A stretch of DNA of 64,000 nt from Mesorhizobium sp. ES1-1 (GCF_020164785.1 NZ_JAIUGX010000001.1:496001-560000), one strand, 5' to 3'. Numbered from the stretch's first letter, positions 55,153-64,000 are shown. Numbers and translations are program-made. Notes: generated by a model from the letters alone, not told the origin.

Positions 55153-55463
55153 GACGGTATGATGCTCGCCACGGCTTGTCCCTCAGAGCAGGTAAGTAAG
55201 GCCATCCGAGCAGGGCACGTAGCGACCGTCTCTGCGAGATCACCATGGCTGGCGGGCCCTATTCGGCTAGAGTGGGCAAGCAGGCACTAAAACCTACTCC
55301 CAGCAACAGCTCCCAGCGGCCTTTGACCCACGAACCGTCGCTTGTCACTCGCCTTGAGGGCGGCATTTTCCCCGGTCGCCACTCTTTGAGGCAACTTTTC
55401 CCTGTCGTTAGGCGTTTCTAGGACGGTCGATACTTGACGACCTCACAACCCGGAGGAGTTTCC
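55153..55463. other. 311-base region without identified genes
   Basis: No open frame with a ribosome binding site or family resemblance was seen. The promoter of the next small gene presumably lies near the right end. Confidence 0.5.
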
Positions 55464-55757
55464 ATGAATATCAAGATGCTCACCATTGGCTCGATCGCAC
55501 TTGCAATGATGACCGGCGCTGCCCTTGCAGGGAGCAATACCGGCACTTCCGCCCTTGATGACCCGGCAAAGATGTCGCCGTTCTTCACCGACGCTGGGAT
55601 GAAGACCATGAAGTCCGATGCCGACTTCAAGACCGCATGGATGGCGATGTCCGAAGAAGACCGTGCGGGCATGATGAAGGAGTGCGGCGACGAGGCGATT
55701 GCCAAGCAGCACGATAATTTCTGCAAAATGACGAAACAGCTCGGCGGCGCTAACTGA
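55464..55757 (+). CDS. Small exported protein with two cysteines
   Basis: 97 residues from ATG 55464, preceded by GGAGG. The signal sequence MNIKMLTIGSIALAMMTGAA is followed by LAGSNTGTSALDDPAKMS. The mature part is Met/Lys/Asp-rich and has EECG-like and FCK cysteines (ECGDEAIAKQHDNFCKM), so it may form a disulphide. A strong terminator follows. Function unknown. Confidence 0.65.
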   Translation: MNIKMLTIGSIALAMMTGAALAGSNTGTSALDDPAKMSPFFTDAGMKTMKSDADFKTAWMAMSEEDRAGMMKECGDEAIAKQHDNFCKMTKQLGGAN

Positions 55758-55776
55758 CCATTCGCGAACATCTCGG

Positions 55777-55805
55777 GCCCGCTACCGAAAGGTGGCGGGC
55801 TTTTT
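55777..55805 (+). terminator. Rho-independent terminator
   Basis: GCCCGC...GCGGGC with an inner ACC-GAAA-GGT extension and five T residues. Confidence 0.85.
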
Positions 55806-55992
55806 GCATCTACCTACAAGCAGAATCGATGATTGACGCAGGGGGGTGGCGTTGACCGGCGGTCCCCCATGAGCGGTCAAGCCAACCCGGCGCTTGTAAT
55901 GAGTTTGCTCCTAGCTGGCCTAATCCGGATTCGATTTGCTTGGTGATCCTGTGATCATGGGGCAAACTTCCAATGAGGCCGCAGGAGGAGAA

Positions 55993-56427
55993 ATGAGAGC
56001 ACGCGCAGCAACGCTCGGGGATCTCGAGGACGTTTTTCGCGACCTGTCCAAACGGATGACGGAAGAATACGTGGCGGCCGGCAAGGACAGCAAGGTCGCC
56101 TATGACAATCTCATGATGAACCTGAAGGAAGGCCGTGCTCACGCCCTTGTCCAAGGTGACAAGGCCGTGGCGATCATCGCTTGGCATGAGAACAGCGACG
56201 CCGCCGATACGTTGTTTGCGGCGCAAGAGGATTTCTTCCGCGCCGCCACCGTGCGGTTCTGCCGCCGGCATATACGCCACATCCAGGAGCTAGCCGGCAA
56301 CCTGCCGATCCATTCGCGCAGCTGGCTCCGGGGTGCCGATGTCGCCCGATGGTTTCAGATCATCGGCTATACGGAGATCGGGCGGGAGAACGGCGCCAGC
56401 ATTTTCGAGTTGCGCCCGGCCACATAG
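55993..56427 (+). CDS. Small GNAT-like protein of possible phage origin
   Basis: 144 residues from ATG 55993, preceded by AGGAGG. MRARAATLGDLEDVFRDLSK at the start and VRFCRRHIRHIQELAGNLPI followed by RSWLRGADVARWFQIIGY resemble small acetyltransferase-like proteins encoded in the structural region of T7-like phages, but acetyl-CoA motifs are not clear. It is isolated here; it could be a relic of an old phage. I am not sure of the fold. Confidence 0.45.
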   Translation: MRARAATLGDLEDVFRDLSKRMTEEYVAAGKDSKVAYDNLMMNLKEGRAHALVQGDKAVAIIAWHENSDAADTLFAAQEDFFRAATVRFCRRHIRHIQELAGNLPIHSRSWLRGADVARWFQIIGYTEIGRENGASIFELRPAT

Positions 56428-56703
56428 GAAAGGCGCCTCGCGCGACATTGCGCGGCCGAACTTCGTCCCCCGCCGAATCCCCGTCCGGCATCATTATTCG
56501 TCCACGAATTTGTTCGATGATCAAATGATCGATCGGTCGCTTGGCCGGCTTGAGTTCGCAAGACGACTGGGACACGAATCGAATATGCACTCGGCAAGCC
56601 ACCGCCGGAAGGCGTTGAAGATCAGGCCGAACACATCTGGCGCGGCGCGATCGGGTTGCGCTCGGCGAGGCTTGATGATTTGCTGCCGCCATACGGAGAA
56701 TGA

Positions 56704-57051
56704 ATGATGCGAGAGCCTGTCGGTCAAGACGAATATGGGTCGACCAACCCTTTCGATCCGGATGACCTGCCAAATCTGAACGCGATCGGGCCAAGCATCG
56801 GCGGCGGCAACGACTTCGAAAAGTACGCCGTGGCCGTGATCATCGTGTTCGGCGCGGTCATCATCGGCGGACTGATGGCCGCGTCGATGACCTTTGGCCA
56901 TCGAAACGGTTTCCTGTTCGCGCTTGGCGGCGCCACCTCGGCGTGGATATCCGGAAACGCGCTTCTGCTCGACCGGCCGCGTATCTACGCGCTGTTCGTC
57001 GGCATCGCTGCCCTGATGCTCGTTGCGTCCACCATCACATTGATCCTGTGA
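56704..57051 (+). CDS. Small membrane protein of unknown function
   Basis: 115 residues. A hydrophilic acidic N-terminus (NPFDPDDLPNLNAIG) precedes membrane segments at about 43-63 (VAVIIVFGAVIIGGLMA), 70-85 and 93-113. ATG 56704 or the adjacent ATG 56707 is the start. No family recognised. The 276 bases before it show nothing further. Confidence 0.5.
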   Translation: MMREPVGQDEYGSTNPFDPDDLPNLNAIGPSIGGGNDFEKYAVAVIIVFGAVIIGGLMAASMTFGHRNGFLFALGGATSAWISGNALLLDRPRIYALFVGIAALMLVASTITLIL

Positions 57052-57077
57052 CGGGCTGATCCGGTCCTGAGCCAGAC

Positions 57078-58817
57078 CTAGTATCCAAGCGCCTCGCCGG
57101 ATGCGGCGCGGCTGTCGATGGCGCCGTTATAGCGGGCGCCGCCGCCCTTCTCTATTTCCGCCAGGCTCTTGCCGCCGACCAGGATGCCTGCGGCCTGGCC
57201 CCAGGTCGCCTCGCTCAGATTGAGGTGGTAGCCCATGCCGGCGAGCAGCTTTTCGGTATCCGGCGAAAGTCCGAACGGCTCGATGTAGACCGTGTCAGGC
57301 AACCATTGATGATGGATGCGCGGCGCGTCTATCGCCTCCTGGATGTTCATGCCGTGGTCGATAACGTTGACGATGGCCTCCAGAGTGATGGTGATGATGC
57401 GCGAGCCGCCTGGGCTGCCGATGACCATGAATGGCTTGCCGTCCTTGGCGACGATCGTCGGGCTCATCGACGACAGCGGCGTCTTTCTTGGCGCGATGGC
57501 GTTGGCTTCGCCCTGGACCAGACCGTAGAGGTTGGGCACACCCGGCTTCTGGGTGAAATCGTCCATCTCGTTGTTGAGCAGGATGCCCGTCCCGTCGGCG
57601 ACGACACCGGCGCCGTACGACCCATTCAGCGTATAGGTGACGGCGACCGCGTTGCCGTCCTTGTCGATAATCGAATAGTGCGTCGTCTCCTTGCTCTCGC
57701 CAAACCCCTTCGGCATCAGGTCCTGCGAGACGCCAGCCCGGAACGGGTCGATCTTGTCGCGGATGTCCTTGGCGTAAGTCTTGTCCAGAAGCTTCGAGAC
57801 GGGGTTGTCGATGAAGTCGGGATCACCGAGCGCGGTATTGCGGTCGACATACGCATGCCGCATCGCCTCGACCATGACATGCACGGTCTCCGCCGAACCG
57901 GCGCCGAGATAGGATAGCGGATAGCCCTCCAGCACATTGAGGATTTCGCAGATGATGACGCCGCCCGAGCTCGGCGGCGGCGAAGAGGTGATCTCGTAGC
58001 CGCGATAGGTACACGTGACCGGCTTCAGTTCCCGCACCGAATATTGCTCGAAATCGGCCTTGGCCAGGATGCCACCTTTGGCACGGCTCGCCTTGACGAT
58101 GGCATCGGCGATGGCGCCCTTGTAGAAGGCGTCAGGTCCCTTGTCGGAAATGGCTGACAAGGATGCAGCCAGATCGGGCTGGTCGAGTCGCTCGCCGATG
58201 CCGTAGGGCTTGCCATCGGGCTTCAGGAAGACGGCGGCTGCGGCCGGGTCTTTCGCCAGCCGGTCGGCGCTGCCGGCGAAAGAAGCGGCATCGCCCTGAT
58301 TGAGGATGAAGCCGTCCTTGGCATAGCCGATCGCCGGCGCCATCAGCTCCTGGCGGGAAAGCGTGCCGTATTTTTCGCGCGCCATTTCGAAACCGGCCAC
58401 GGAACCCGGCACGCCGACCGCGAGGTATCCATCCAGGCTGGCGCCTTTCACCGGATTGCCGTCCTTGTCGAGGTACATGGTTTTAGTCGCCGCCAGCGGG
58501 GCGCGCTCGCGGAAATCGAGAAAGGTCGATTTGCCATCGGCGAAGCGGATGGTCATAAAACCGCCGCCGCCAATATTGCCGGCATTGGGATAGACGACGG
58601 CCAGCGCATAGCCGACAGCAACAGCCGCATCGACGGCATTGCCGCCCTTCTTCAGGACTTCGACACCGACTTCGGAAGCCAGATGCTGGGCTGTCACCAC
58701 CATGCCATTTTCGCCCTTGGCCGGTGCGGGCGACGCGGCGAAGACGCCCGTCAAAGGCGTCAAGACAAAGGTGATCGAAAGACTTGCTGCGATCAGCGTC
58801 CGGCGGGTGAGAGGCAT
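57078..58817 (-). CDS. ggt: Gamma-glutamyltransferase
   Basis: 579 residues with an N-terminal signal sequence (TLIAASLSITFVLTPLTGVF). The precursor is cleaved before the Thr of KETTHYSIIDKDGNAVAVTY, about residue 377, which becomes the catalytic nucleophile of the small subunit. GSPGGSRIITITLEAIVNV is the substrate loop. It is a periplasmic enzyme that cleaves glutathione and gamma-glutamyl compounds. It runs toward the left and is probably a separate transcription unit. Confidence 0.95.
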   Translation of the reverse strand: MPLTRRTLIAASLSITFVLTPLTGVFAASPAPAKGENGMVVTAQHLASEVGVEVLKKGGNAVDAAVAVGYALAVVYPNAGNIGGGGFMTIRFADGKSTFLDFRERAPLAATKTMYLDKDGNPVKGASLDGYLAVGVPGSVAGFEMAREKYGTLSRQELMAPAIGYAKDGFILNQGDAASFAGSADRLAKDPAAAAVFLKPDGKPYGIGERLDQPDLAASLSAISDKGPDAFYKGAIADAIVKASRAKGGILAKADFEQYSVRELKPVTCTYRGYEITSSPPPSSGGVIICEILNVLEGYPLSYLGAGSAETVHVMVEAMRHAYVDRNTALGDPDFIDNPVSKLLDKTYAKDIRDKIDPFRAGVSQDLMPKGFGESKETTHYSIIDKDGNAVAVTYTLNGSYGAGVVADGTGILLNNEMDDFTQKPGVPNLYGLVQGEANAIAPRKTPLSSMSPTIVAKDGKPFMVIGSPGGSRIITITLEAIVNVIDHGMNIQEAIDAPRIHHQWLPDTVYIEPFGLSPDTEKLLAGMGYHLNLSEATWGQAAGILVGGKSLAEIEKGGGARYNGAIDSRAASGEALGY

Positions 58818-59018
58818 GGCGGGTTCTCCTGGCGGGGAAGCCTAGAAGACCCTGTTGGAGTGACCGAGTCCACTAACAATCGAAGGAGCTTGAGAAAGCG
58901 ACCCCTCACCCGGATCGCCAATCGAATTGCGAAGTGCGACGCGGAGCAACCCGACCACTCCGCAACGGACGAGGCGTTGCGCCAGCCGCGAAGCGGCCGG
59001 ATGAAAGGGCTGGCTCGG

Positions 59019-60311
59019 CTAAACAATCCCGCCCGAGCCGCCAGCCACGGCCGGCCGTTCAGCCGCAACCTTCGCCCGATAGCCGGCTGCACGATAAGCC
59101 AGGACGGGATCAATGGCGCCGCCGCTCCTCAGCCGCGCCATGGCGAGGATCGGCTCGACATCGGTGCGGTAGGCAGCCTTCAGCGTCTGCGTTGCCATCA
59201 GCGCGTCATTGTCGTCCTGGAAGCCTTCCAACGCCTTGCGGTCAACCAGCAGCGCCTGCGCGTAGGCGCGCTGAACCTCGAGCGCCGACAGCATCAAGCT
59301 TTCGATCGGATCGGTGACGTTGTGGCTCTGGTCGAGCATGTGGGCCGGCTCAAAGCCGTCTGCGCCAGAAAGCTCGGCATCGACCAGTTCGTTGAAGACG
59401 AGGAACAGCCGGTAGGGATCGATCGACCCGGCATCGAGGTCGTCGTCGCCATATTTGGAATCGTTGAAATGGAAGCCGCCGAGTTTCTTGAACTGGATCA
59501 GCCGCGACACGATCATCTCGATGTTGACGTTGGGCGCATGGTGACCGAGATCGACCAGGCAGAACGCCTTCTCTCCGAGTTCCCTGGCTATGAGGTAGTT
59601 GGTGCCCCAATCCTGGACGACGGTGGAATAGAAGGCCGGTTCGTACATCTTGTGTTCGCTGAACAATTTCCAGTCGGCGGGCAGCTCGGCATAGATCTCT
59701 TTCATAGCGTCGAGATAGCGCTCGAAAGCCCGCGCGAAATTGACCTGGCCGGGGAAGTTCGACCCGTCGCCTATCCATACGGTCAAGGCCTTGGAGCCCA
59801 GCGTCTTGCCGATCTCGATGCATTCGAGATTGTGCTCGACTGCTTGTCTGCGCGTGCCGGCGTCGGCATGCGACAGAGAGCCGAACTTGTAGGAAAGCTT
59901 CTGGTCCTTCGCGTCCGAAAACGTGTTGGAGTTCATGGCATCGAAGCCGAGGCCGAAGCGCGAGGCGGCCTGCTTCAACCGGTCCGGGTCCGCCTTATCC
60001 CATGGAATGTGCAACGAAACGGTCGGGGTGGCCCTCGTCAATTGCTGGATGACCGCGCAGTCCTCGATCTTGTCGAAGATATCGCGCGGCTCGCCGGCGC
60101 CGGGAAAGCGCGCAAAGCGGGTGCCGCCGGTGCCGACGCCCCAGGAGGGAATGGCTACGGCAAATTTCTCGACCTTTTCGCGGATGGCATCAATGGCGAT
60201 GCCGCGGCGGTCAAGGCGCTCGCCCAATGAGCCGTAGTCGCGCTCGAGGTCGGGCCGGAGCGCGGAGTTATCCTTGTAGACAAGGTCGGTGGAGATCATG
60301 GTCTCGGGCAA
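59019..60311 (-). CDS. rhaI: L-rhamnose isomerase
   Basis: 430 residues, the RhaI type of rhizobia and pseudomonads. TIM-barrel segments with metal-binding residues are visible: LDAMKEIYAELPADWKLFSE, HKMYEPAF, VDLGHHAPNVNIEMIVSRL and FHFNDSKYGDDDL. It interconverts L-rhamnose and L-rhamnulose. A TTG at 60311, behind GGGAGG, is the start; the ATG four codons later is the alternative. It follows rhaD, across a repeat. Confidence 0.92.
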   Translation of the reverse strand: MPETMISTDLVYKDNSALRPDLERDYGSLGERLDRRGIAIDAIREKVEKFAVAIPSWGVGTGGTRFARFPGAGEPRDIFDKIEDCAVIQQLTRATPTVSLHIPWDKADPDRLKQAASRFGLGFDAMNSNTFSDAKDQKLSYKFGSLSHADAGTRRQAVEHNLECIEIGKTLGSKALTVWIGDGSNFPGQVNFARAFERYLDAMKEIYAELPADWKLFSEHKMYEPAFYSTVVQDWGTNYLIARELGEKAFCLVDLGHHAPNVNIEMIVSRLIQFKKLGGFHFNDSKYGDDDLDAGSIDPYRLFLVFNELVDAELSGADGFEPAHMLDQSHNVTDPIESLMLSALEVQRAYAQALLVDRKALEGFQDDNDALMATQTLKAAYRTDVEPILAMARLRSGGAIDPVLAYRAAGYRAKVAAERPAVAGGSGGIV

Positions 60312-60345
60312 GTCTATTCCTCCCTAATGCGTTCGGTCGGCGCTG

Positions 60346-60472
60346 CCCCTCATCCGCCTGCTGGCACCTTCTCCCCGTATAGTGACGGGGAGAAGGGAAG
60401 CGCGCCGGCGTTGACGCCCCTCTCCCCGTTCTTCATGGGGACGGGGCAAGGGGCGGCGTCGCCTTCAAACGA
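60346..60472. repeat. Rhizobial intergenic mosaic (RIME-like) repeat between rhaI and rhaD
   Basis: CTTCTCCCCGT-ATAGTG-ACGGGGAGAAG is an 11-base-pair hairpin preceded by CCCCTCATCCGCCTGCTGGC; a second hairpin CCCCTCTCCCCGTTC and GGGGACGGGGCAAGGGG follows. These are the signature parts of the RIME-type repeats of rhizobia. It lies within the rhaDI operon and may affect read-through or mRNA stability. Confidence 0.6.
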
Positions 60473-62575
60473 TTACCGCGTAAAGCTCTGCGCGTTGCCC
60501 GCGTCGACGTTGATGATGTTGCCGGTCGATTTGGCCGACATGTCGGAAGCGAAAAAATAGATCGCCTCGGCGATGTCTTCCGGAAACACGGACCGCTTCA
60601 GCATCGAGCGCGAACGGTAGTGTTCCTCGAGGTCGTCGGTCGACATCTTATAGGCGGCGGCGCGCTGTTCCTTCCACTCGCCGGTCCAGATCTTGGAGCC
60701 CCGCAGGACTGCGTCTGGATTGACGACATTGACCCTGATCTGCGCTTCAGCGCCCTCCAGCGCCAGGCAGCGGGCGAGATGGATCTCGGCGGCCTTGGCG
60801 GTGCAGTAGGCGGCGGCATTGGGCGACGCGGCAAGTCCGTTCTTGGACGCGACGAACACGACGTTGCCGCCGATCCCCTGCGCCCGCAACAGCCGGAACG
60901 CTTCCCGCGAGACCAGGAAATAGCCGGTTGAGAGAATGTCCATGTTCTTGTTCCACAAGGCCAGCGTCGTCTCCTCGATCGGCGCGGCGGAGGCGAGACC
61001 CGCATTGGAGACCAGGATGTCGACGCCGCCGAACTCGACCGCCGTCTCGGCGAAACCCGAGATGACCTGGTCCTCCGATGTGACGTCGATCAGCACAGGG
61101 CGAACGAAATCCTTGCCGTACGCCTTGGTCAATTCCTCACTTGCATTGGCGAGCGCCGGTTGGTCGATGTCGGCCAGGACCACGCAGGCCCCCTCGCGCA
61201 GCAGGCGGTTGGCCGTCGCGCGGCCAATGCCGCCCGCCCCGCCAGTGACCAGGGCGATCTGGCCGGCGAGCGACTTGGGCCTGGACATGCGCTGCAGCTT
61301 GAGATCTTCGAGAAGCCAGTATTCGATGTCGAAGGCTTCCTGCGCGGGCAGGCCGACATAGGAAGAGACGGTCGAGGCGCCGCGCATGACATTGATGGCG
61401 TTGACGTAGAATTCGCCCGAGATGCGCGCCGTGGCCTTGTCGCCGGCGAAGGTGAACATGCCGACGCCGGGCATCAGATAAACTACGGCATTGGGATCGC
61501 GCATGGCGGGCGAGTCCGGATGCTTGCAGCTATCGTAATAGGCCTGGTAGCCGGCCCGGTACGCCGCGATATCGTCGCCGAGGCGGGCCAGGACGGCATC
61601 GACGTCGGGCTTGGCCGGGTCGAATTCGATGACCAGCGGCCGGATCTTGGTGCGCAGGAAATGGTCGGGGCATGAGGTGCCAAGTGCGGCCAGCGAACGC
61701 ATCTCGGCCGAATTGACGAATTCGAGTACCGCAGGCTGGTCGTCGAAATGACCCGTTTTGTGGCTTTTGTCCGAGATCAAGCCACGGATTTTCGGCATCA
61801 ACCTCGCCGCGATGGCGCGACGCGCCGGGGCGTCGAGCGACTTGACCGCTTCGCCACCGAAGATCGGGAGCCCCTCCGAGCGGCGCTCGAACCAGTCGAT
61901 GGCCTGGTTGATCACCGAAATCGTCGTTTCATAGCATTCCTTGGGCGTGTCGCCCCAGGTGAACAGGCCGTGGCTTTCGAGGATAACGCCCTTGGCGGCA
62001 GGATTTTCGAGGCAGAATTTTTCCAGCAACAGGCCAAGTTCGAACCCTGGGCGTTTCCAGGGCAGCCAGCCGATGGCATCGCCGAAGATTTCCCTGGTCA
62101 ATGCCTTGGAATCCCTGGCGGCGGCGACAGCGATGATGGCGTCGGGATGCATGTGGTCGACATGCGGCTTGGGCACGTAGGCATGCAGCGGCGTGTCGAT
62201 CGAGGCAGCGCGCGGATTGAGGTTGAAGGTACAGTGCGGCAGGAAGCCGACCATCTCATCCTCGTGCTCGACGCCGCGATAAAGCCCTTTGAGCGCGCGC
62301 AGTTTATCCATGTAGAGGGTGGCGAAGCCGTCGAGCTTGATCGACGCGCTGTCGCCGCCCGAGCCCTTGACCCATAGCACTTCGACGGTCTCGCCTGTGA
62401 GGGGGTCCGTCTGCCGGATCTTGGACGAGGTATTGCCGCCGCCATAATTGGTGACGCGCTTGTCGGAACCGAGCGTGTTCGAGCGATAGACCAGAAGCTC
62501 AGCCTCGCTCATCCCTGCGGTTTTCGCTTCGTCCCAGAGATTTGCGAGCCGCGAGCCGGAGCGCTTGTCGAGCAT
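60473..62575 (-). CDS. rhaD: Bifunctional rhamnulose-1-phosphate aldolase/short-chain dehydrogenase
   Basis: 700 residues from ATG 62575 (GGGAGGATAAA before it). The N-terminal class II aldolase part has YGGGNTSSKIR, LESHGLFTWGDT and PHVDHMHPDA with zinc-binding histidines. The C-terminal short-chain dehydrogenase has VTGGAGGIGRATANRL and AAYCTAKAAE (YxxxK). It splits rhamnulose phosphate to DHAP and lactaldehyde, and the dehydrogenase half would convert lactaldehyde to lactate or propanediol. This fusion is typical for rhizobia. Confidence 0.93.
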   Translation of the reverse strand: MLDKRSGSRLANLWDEAKTAGMSEAELLVYRSNTLGSDKRVTNYGGGNTSSKIRQTDPLTGETVEVLWVKGSGGDSASIKLDGFATLYMDKLRALKGLYRGVEHEDEMVGFLPHCTFNLNPRAASIDTPLHAYVPKPHVDHMHPDAIIAVAAARDSKALTREIFGDAIGWLPWKRPGFELGLLLEKFCLENPAAKGVILESHGLFTWGDTPKECYETTISVINQAIDWFERRSEGLPIFGGEAVKSLDAPARRAIAARLMPKIRGLISDKSHKTGHFDDQPAVLEFVNSAEMRSLAALGTSCPDHFLRTKIRPLVIEFDPAKPDVDAVLARLGDDIAAYRAGYQAYYDSCKHPDSPAMRDPNAVVYLMPGVGMFTFAGDKATARISGEFYVNAINVMRGASTVSSYVGLPAQEAFDIEYWLLEDLKLQRMSRPKSLAGQIALVTGGAGGIGRATANRLLREGACVVLADIDQPALANASEELTKAYGKDFVRPVLIDVTSEDQVISGFAETAVEFGGVDILVSNAGLASAAPIEETTLALWNKNMDILSTGYFLVSREAFRLLRAQGIGGNVVFVASKNGLAASPNAAAYCTAKAAEIHLARCLALEGAEAQIRVNVVNPDAVLRGSKIWTGEWKEQRAAAYKMSTDDLEEHYRSRSMLKRSVFPEDIAEAIYFFASDMSAKSTGNIINVDAGNAQSFTR

Positions 62576-62639
62576 TTTATCCTCCCTTGGACGCAGAAAG
62601 GCGCTGTCCAATTTTGCGGAAATGTCTACGCGCGGGCCC

Positions 62640-62713
62640 TGATTGTCAATCATAAACAATCAATACCGATCATATTGCACTGCACAATGGAATTATATGA
62701 TTGGAAATGATTG
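62640..62713. promoter_or_regulatory. TGATTG operator cluster between rhaD and rhaR
   Basis: The region has a perfect palindrome TGATTG-T-CAATCA (62640-62652), a further CAATCA at 62657, and direct repeats ATGATTG at 62697 and 62707. Five half-sites in one 75-base control region suggest binding of the DeoR-type RhaR, giving joint control of both divergent transcripts. Confidence 0.55.
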
Positions 62714-62758
62714 ACAGTGCTGTTTTCGGATGCCTAGATGCTCAGGCAGGGAGGAACC

Positions 62759-63568
62759 ATGCACGAGAAAGAGCGCCACAGGATCATTCTGTCCGCCGTC
62801 CAGGAAAAGCCTGTGGTGACGGTGCAGGAGATGGTCGACCTGACGCAGTCTTCCGAGGCGACGATCCGGCGCGACATCGCAGCCCTGCACGTGCAAAAGC
62901 GACTGCGCCGCGTACGTGGCGGCGCCGAAGCAATCTCACCGCCGCAATTCATCGGCCTGGCGGGACGACCCTTCTCCGTCAACGAGACGTTGAACGCTTC
63001 GCAGAAACGGGCGATCGCCCGCGAGGCTGTCGATTTGTGCGGGGACGGCGAGCCGATCATCATCAATGGCGGCACGACCACGTTCCAGATGGTGCATTTC
63101 CTGACCGGCCGCCGCATGCCGATCTTCACCAATTCCTTCCCGATCGCTGAGCACCTCCTCAAGCACTCCAAGAACACGGTGATGCTGTCGGGCGGCACGA
63201 TCTATCGCGAGCAGAACATCATCCTGTCGCCCTTCGACAATGACGTGACGCGAAACTTCTATGCGCGCCGTATGTTCATGGGCGCGCAGGGGCTAGGCCC
63301 GCTCGGCCTCATGGAAGGCGACCCGTTGCTGATCCAGGCGGAACAGAAGCTCATCGACCAGGCGGACGAACTCGTGGTGCTGGTCGATTCCTCGAAGTTT
63401 CGGAAACGCTCGAGCCTGATCCTGTGTGGCCTCACGCGTATCGCGACGGTCATCACCGATGACGGGATCGAGGATCGCGAAGCCAAGATGTTGGAGACCG
63501 CCGGCGTGACGCTGATCGTCGCCCGCAACGCGGCAAGCGACAAGGAAGAATCTTCACTGCAGGCTTGA
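62759..63568 (+). CDS. rhaR: DeoR-family regulator of rhamnose genes
   Basis: 269 residues from ATG 62759, after GGAGGAACC. DNA-binding helix-turn-helix: MVDLTQSSEATIRRDIAALH followed by LRRVRGGAEA. The effector domain has IINGGTTTFQMVHFL and the AQGLGPLGLMEGDPLLIQAE segment of sugar-phosphate-responsive DeoR proteins. In Rhizobium leguminosarum RhaR represses rhaDI and rhaRST; the same layout is seen here. Confidence 0.9.
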   Translation: MHEKERHRIILSAVQEKPVVTVQEMVDLTQSSEATIRRDIAALHVQKRLRRVRGGAEAISPPQFIGLAGRPFSVNETLNASQKRAIAREAVDLCGDGEPIIINGGTTTFQMVHFLTGRRMPIFTNSFPIAEHLLKHSKNTVMLSGGTIYREQNIILSPFDNDVTRNFYARRMFMGAQGLGPLGLMEGDPLLIQAEQKLIDQADELVVLVDSSKFRKRSSLILCGLTRIATVITDDGIEDREAKMLETAGVTLIVARNAASDKEESSLQA

Positions 63569-63622
63569 GACACCTCACGCCCGCGGCGGCGATGGAACGC
63601 AACAATCAAGGGAGGAACTACG

Positions 63623-64000
63623 ATGAGCTTTCTGAAGAAATTGATGGTGACCGCAGCCTTCTCGGCCGCCATGGTCGTGAATGCCGCCTATGCCGCCGAA
63701 CACGTCAAGATCGCGCTGGTGGTGAAGTCGCTTGGCAACGGCTTTTTCGATGCCGCCAACAAGGGCGCCGAGGAGGCGGCCAAGGAACTCGGAGATGTCG
63801 ACATCATCTACACGGGCCCGACCAAGGCAACCGCTGAAGCGCAGATCGAGGTGGTCAATTCGCTGATCGCGCAGAAGGTCAACGCCATCGCCATTTCGGC
63901 CAATGACGCCGACGCCCTTGTGCCGGTGCTGAAGAAGGCCATGAAGCGCGGCATCACCGTCATCTCCTGGGATTCGGGCGTCGCCAAGGAAGGCCGCGAG
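63623..64000 (+). CDS. rhaS: Rhamnose ABC transporter binding protein, 3'-truncated by window
   Basis: 126 codons are in the window, from ATG 63623 (GGAGGAAC before it). MSFLKKLMVTAAFSAAMVVN is a signal sequence; the mature part begins AEHVKIALVVKSLGNGFFDA and contains IYTGPTKATAEAQIEVVNSL and DALVPVLKKAMKRGITVISW. This matches RhaS of rhizobia. The rest of the operon (ATPase, permeases, mutarotase, kinase) should lie to the right. Confidence 0.88.
   Translation, partial: MSFLKKLMVTAAFSAAMVVNAAYAAEHVKIALVVKSLGNGFFDAANKGAEEAAKELGDVDIIYTGPTKATAEAQIEVVNSLIAQKVNAIAISANDADALVPVLKKAMKRGITVISWDSGVAKEGRE

Noticed and set aside
58683..60230. A 515-codon rightward open frame across ggt and rhaI
   Set aside because: It is a shadow of two well-supported leftward genes.

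Overview
The window reads as a high-GC chromosome of a Mesorhizobium-like member of the Rhizobiales. The evidence is the gene run murA, DUF2948, hisD, UPF0262, phosphatase, infA, maf, yacG, tRNA-Phe, the rhizobial rhamnose locus layout (rhaDI divergent from rhaRS), a ROSE thermometer in front of hsp20, EcfG-type promoters, and intergenic repeats of rhizobial type.

Bases 1 to about 18.43 kb are the right-hand part of an integrated element whose left end lies outside the window. It starts with a siphovirus/GTA-like tail module: gp10-like protein, tail completion, tail tube, two tail chaperones joined by a probable -1 frameshift, tape measure, distal tail, hub, spike base and fibre, then a lysis-like cassette. 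The module is followed by an ATP-dependent DNA ligase and then by conjugation functions not expected in a phage: an ArdC-like antirestriction protein, a VirD4/TraG-like coupling ATPase, and a MobA/MobL-like relaxase with a nearby sequence closely resembling a MOBQ-type oriT. The element ends with an excisionase-like gene overlapping a tyrosine integrase that abuts the 3' end of tRNA-Thr(GGT). The simplest reading is a prophage that can also be mobilised by conjugation.

Bases 18.4 to 29.5 kb are core chromosome: cell wall, histidine, translation initiation and nucleotide housekeeping genes, tRNA-Phe, then a glycine-rich repetitive exported protein, a methyltransferase and a GGDEF/EAL protein. 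Bases 29.7 to 38 kb form a stress island: a 59-residue zinc-finger ORF, hsp20 with an RpoH-type promoter and ROSE-type leader, a nadE/thioredoxin-reductase-like pair, a SHOCT-type protein, an outer membrane beta-barrel, manganese catalase and a DUF892 ferritin-like protein. Four of these units have GGAAC-N16-(A/C)GTT promoters.

Bases 38 to 54.6 kb are a catabolic island. A leftward cluster encodes a ribose-type ABC importer, a GMC flavoprotein with its small subunit, a carboxymuconolactone-decarboxylase-like protein, an aldehyde dehydrogenase, an SMP-30 lactonase and a LysR regulator. A divergent cluster encodes EtfB, EtfA, a membrane Fe-S oxidoreductase, a 3-hydroxyisobutyrate-dehydrogenase-like enzyme and a metallo-beta-lactamase-fold hydrolase. 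The GMC pair lacks export signals and a cytochrome, so electron transfer through the neighbouring ETF/Fe-S system is plausible but unproven.

Bases 54.6 to 57.1 kb hold small genes of unknown role. Then come gamma-glutamyltransferase and the rhamnose locus (rhaI, rhaD, rhaR, and the start of rhaS at the right edge).
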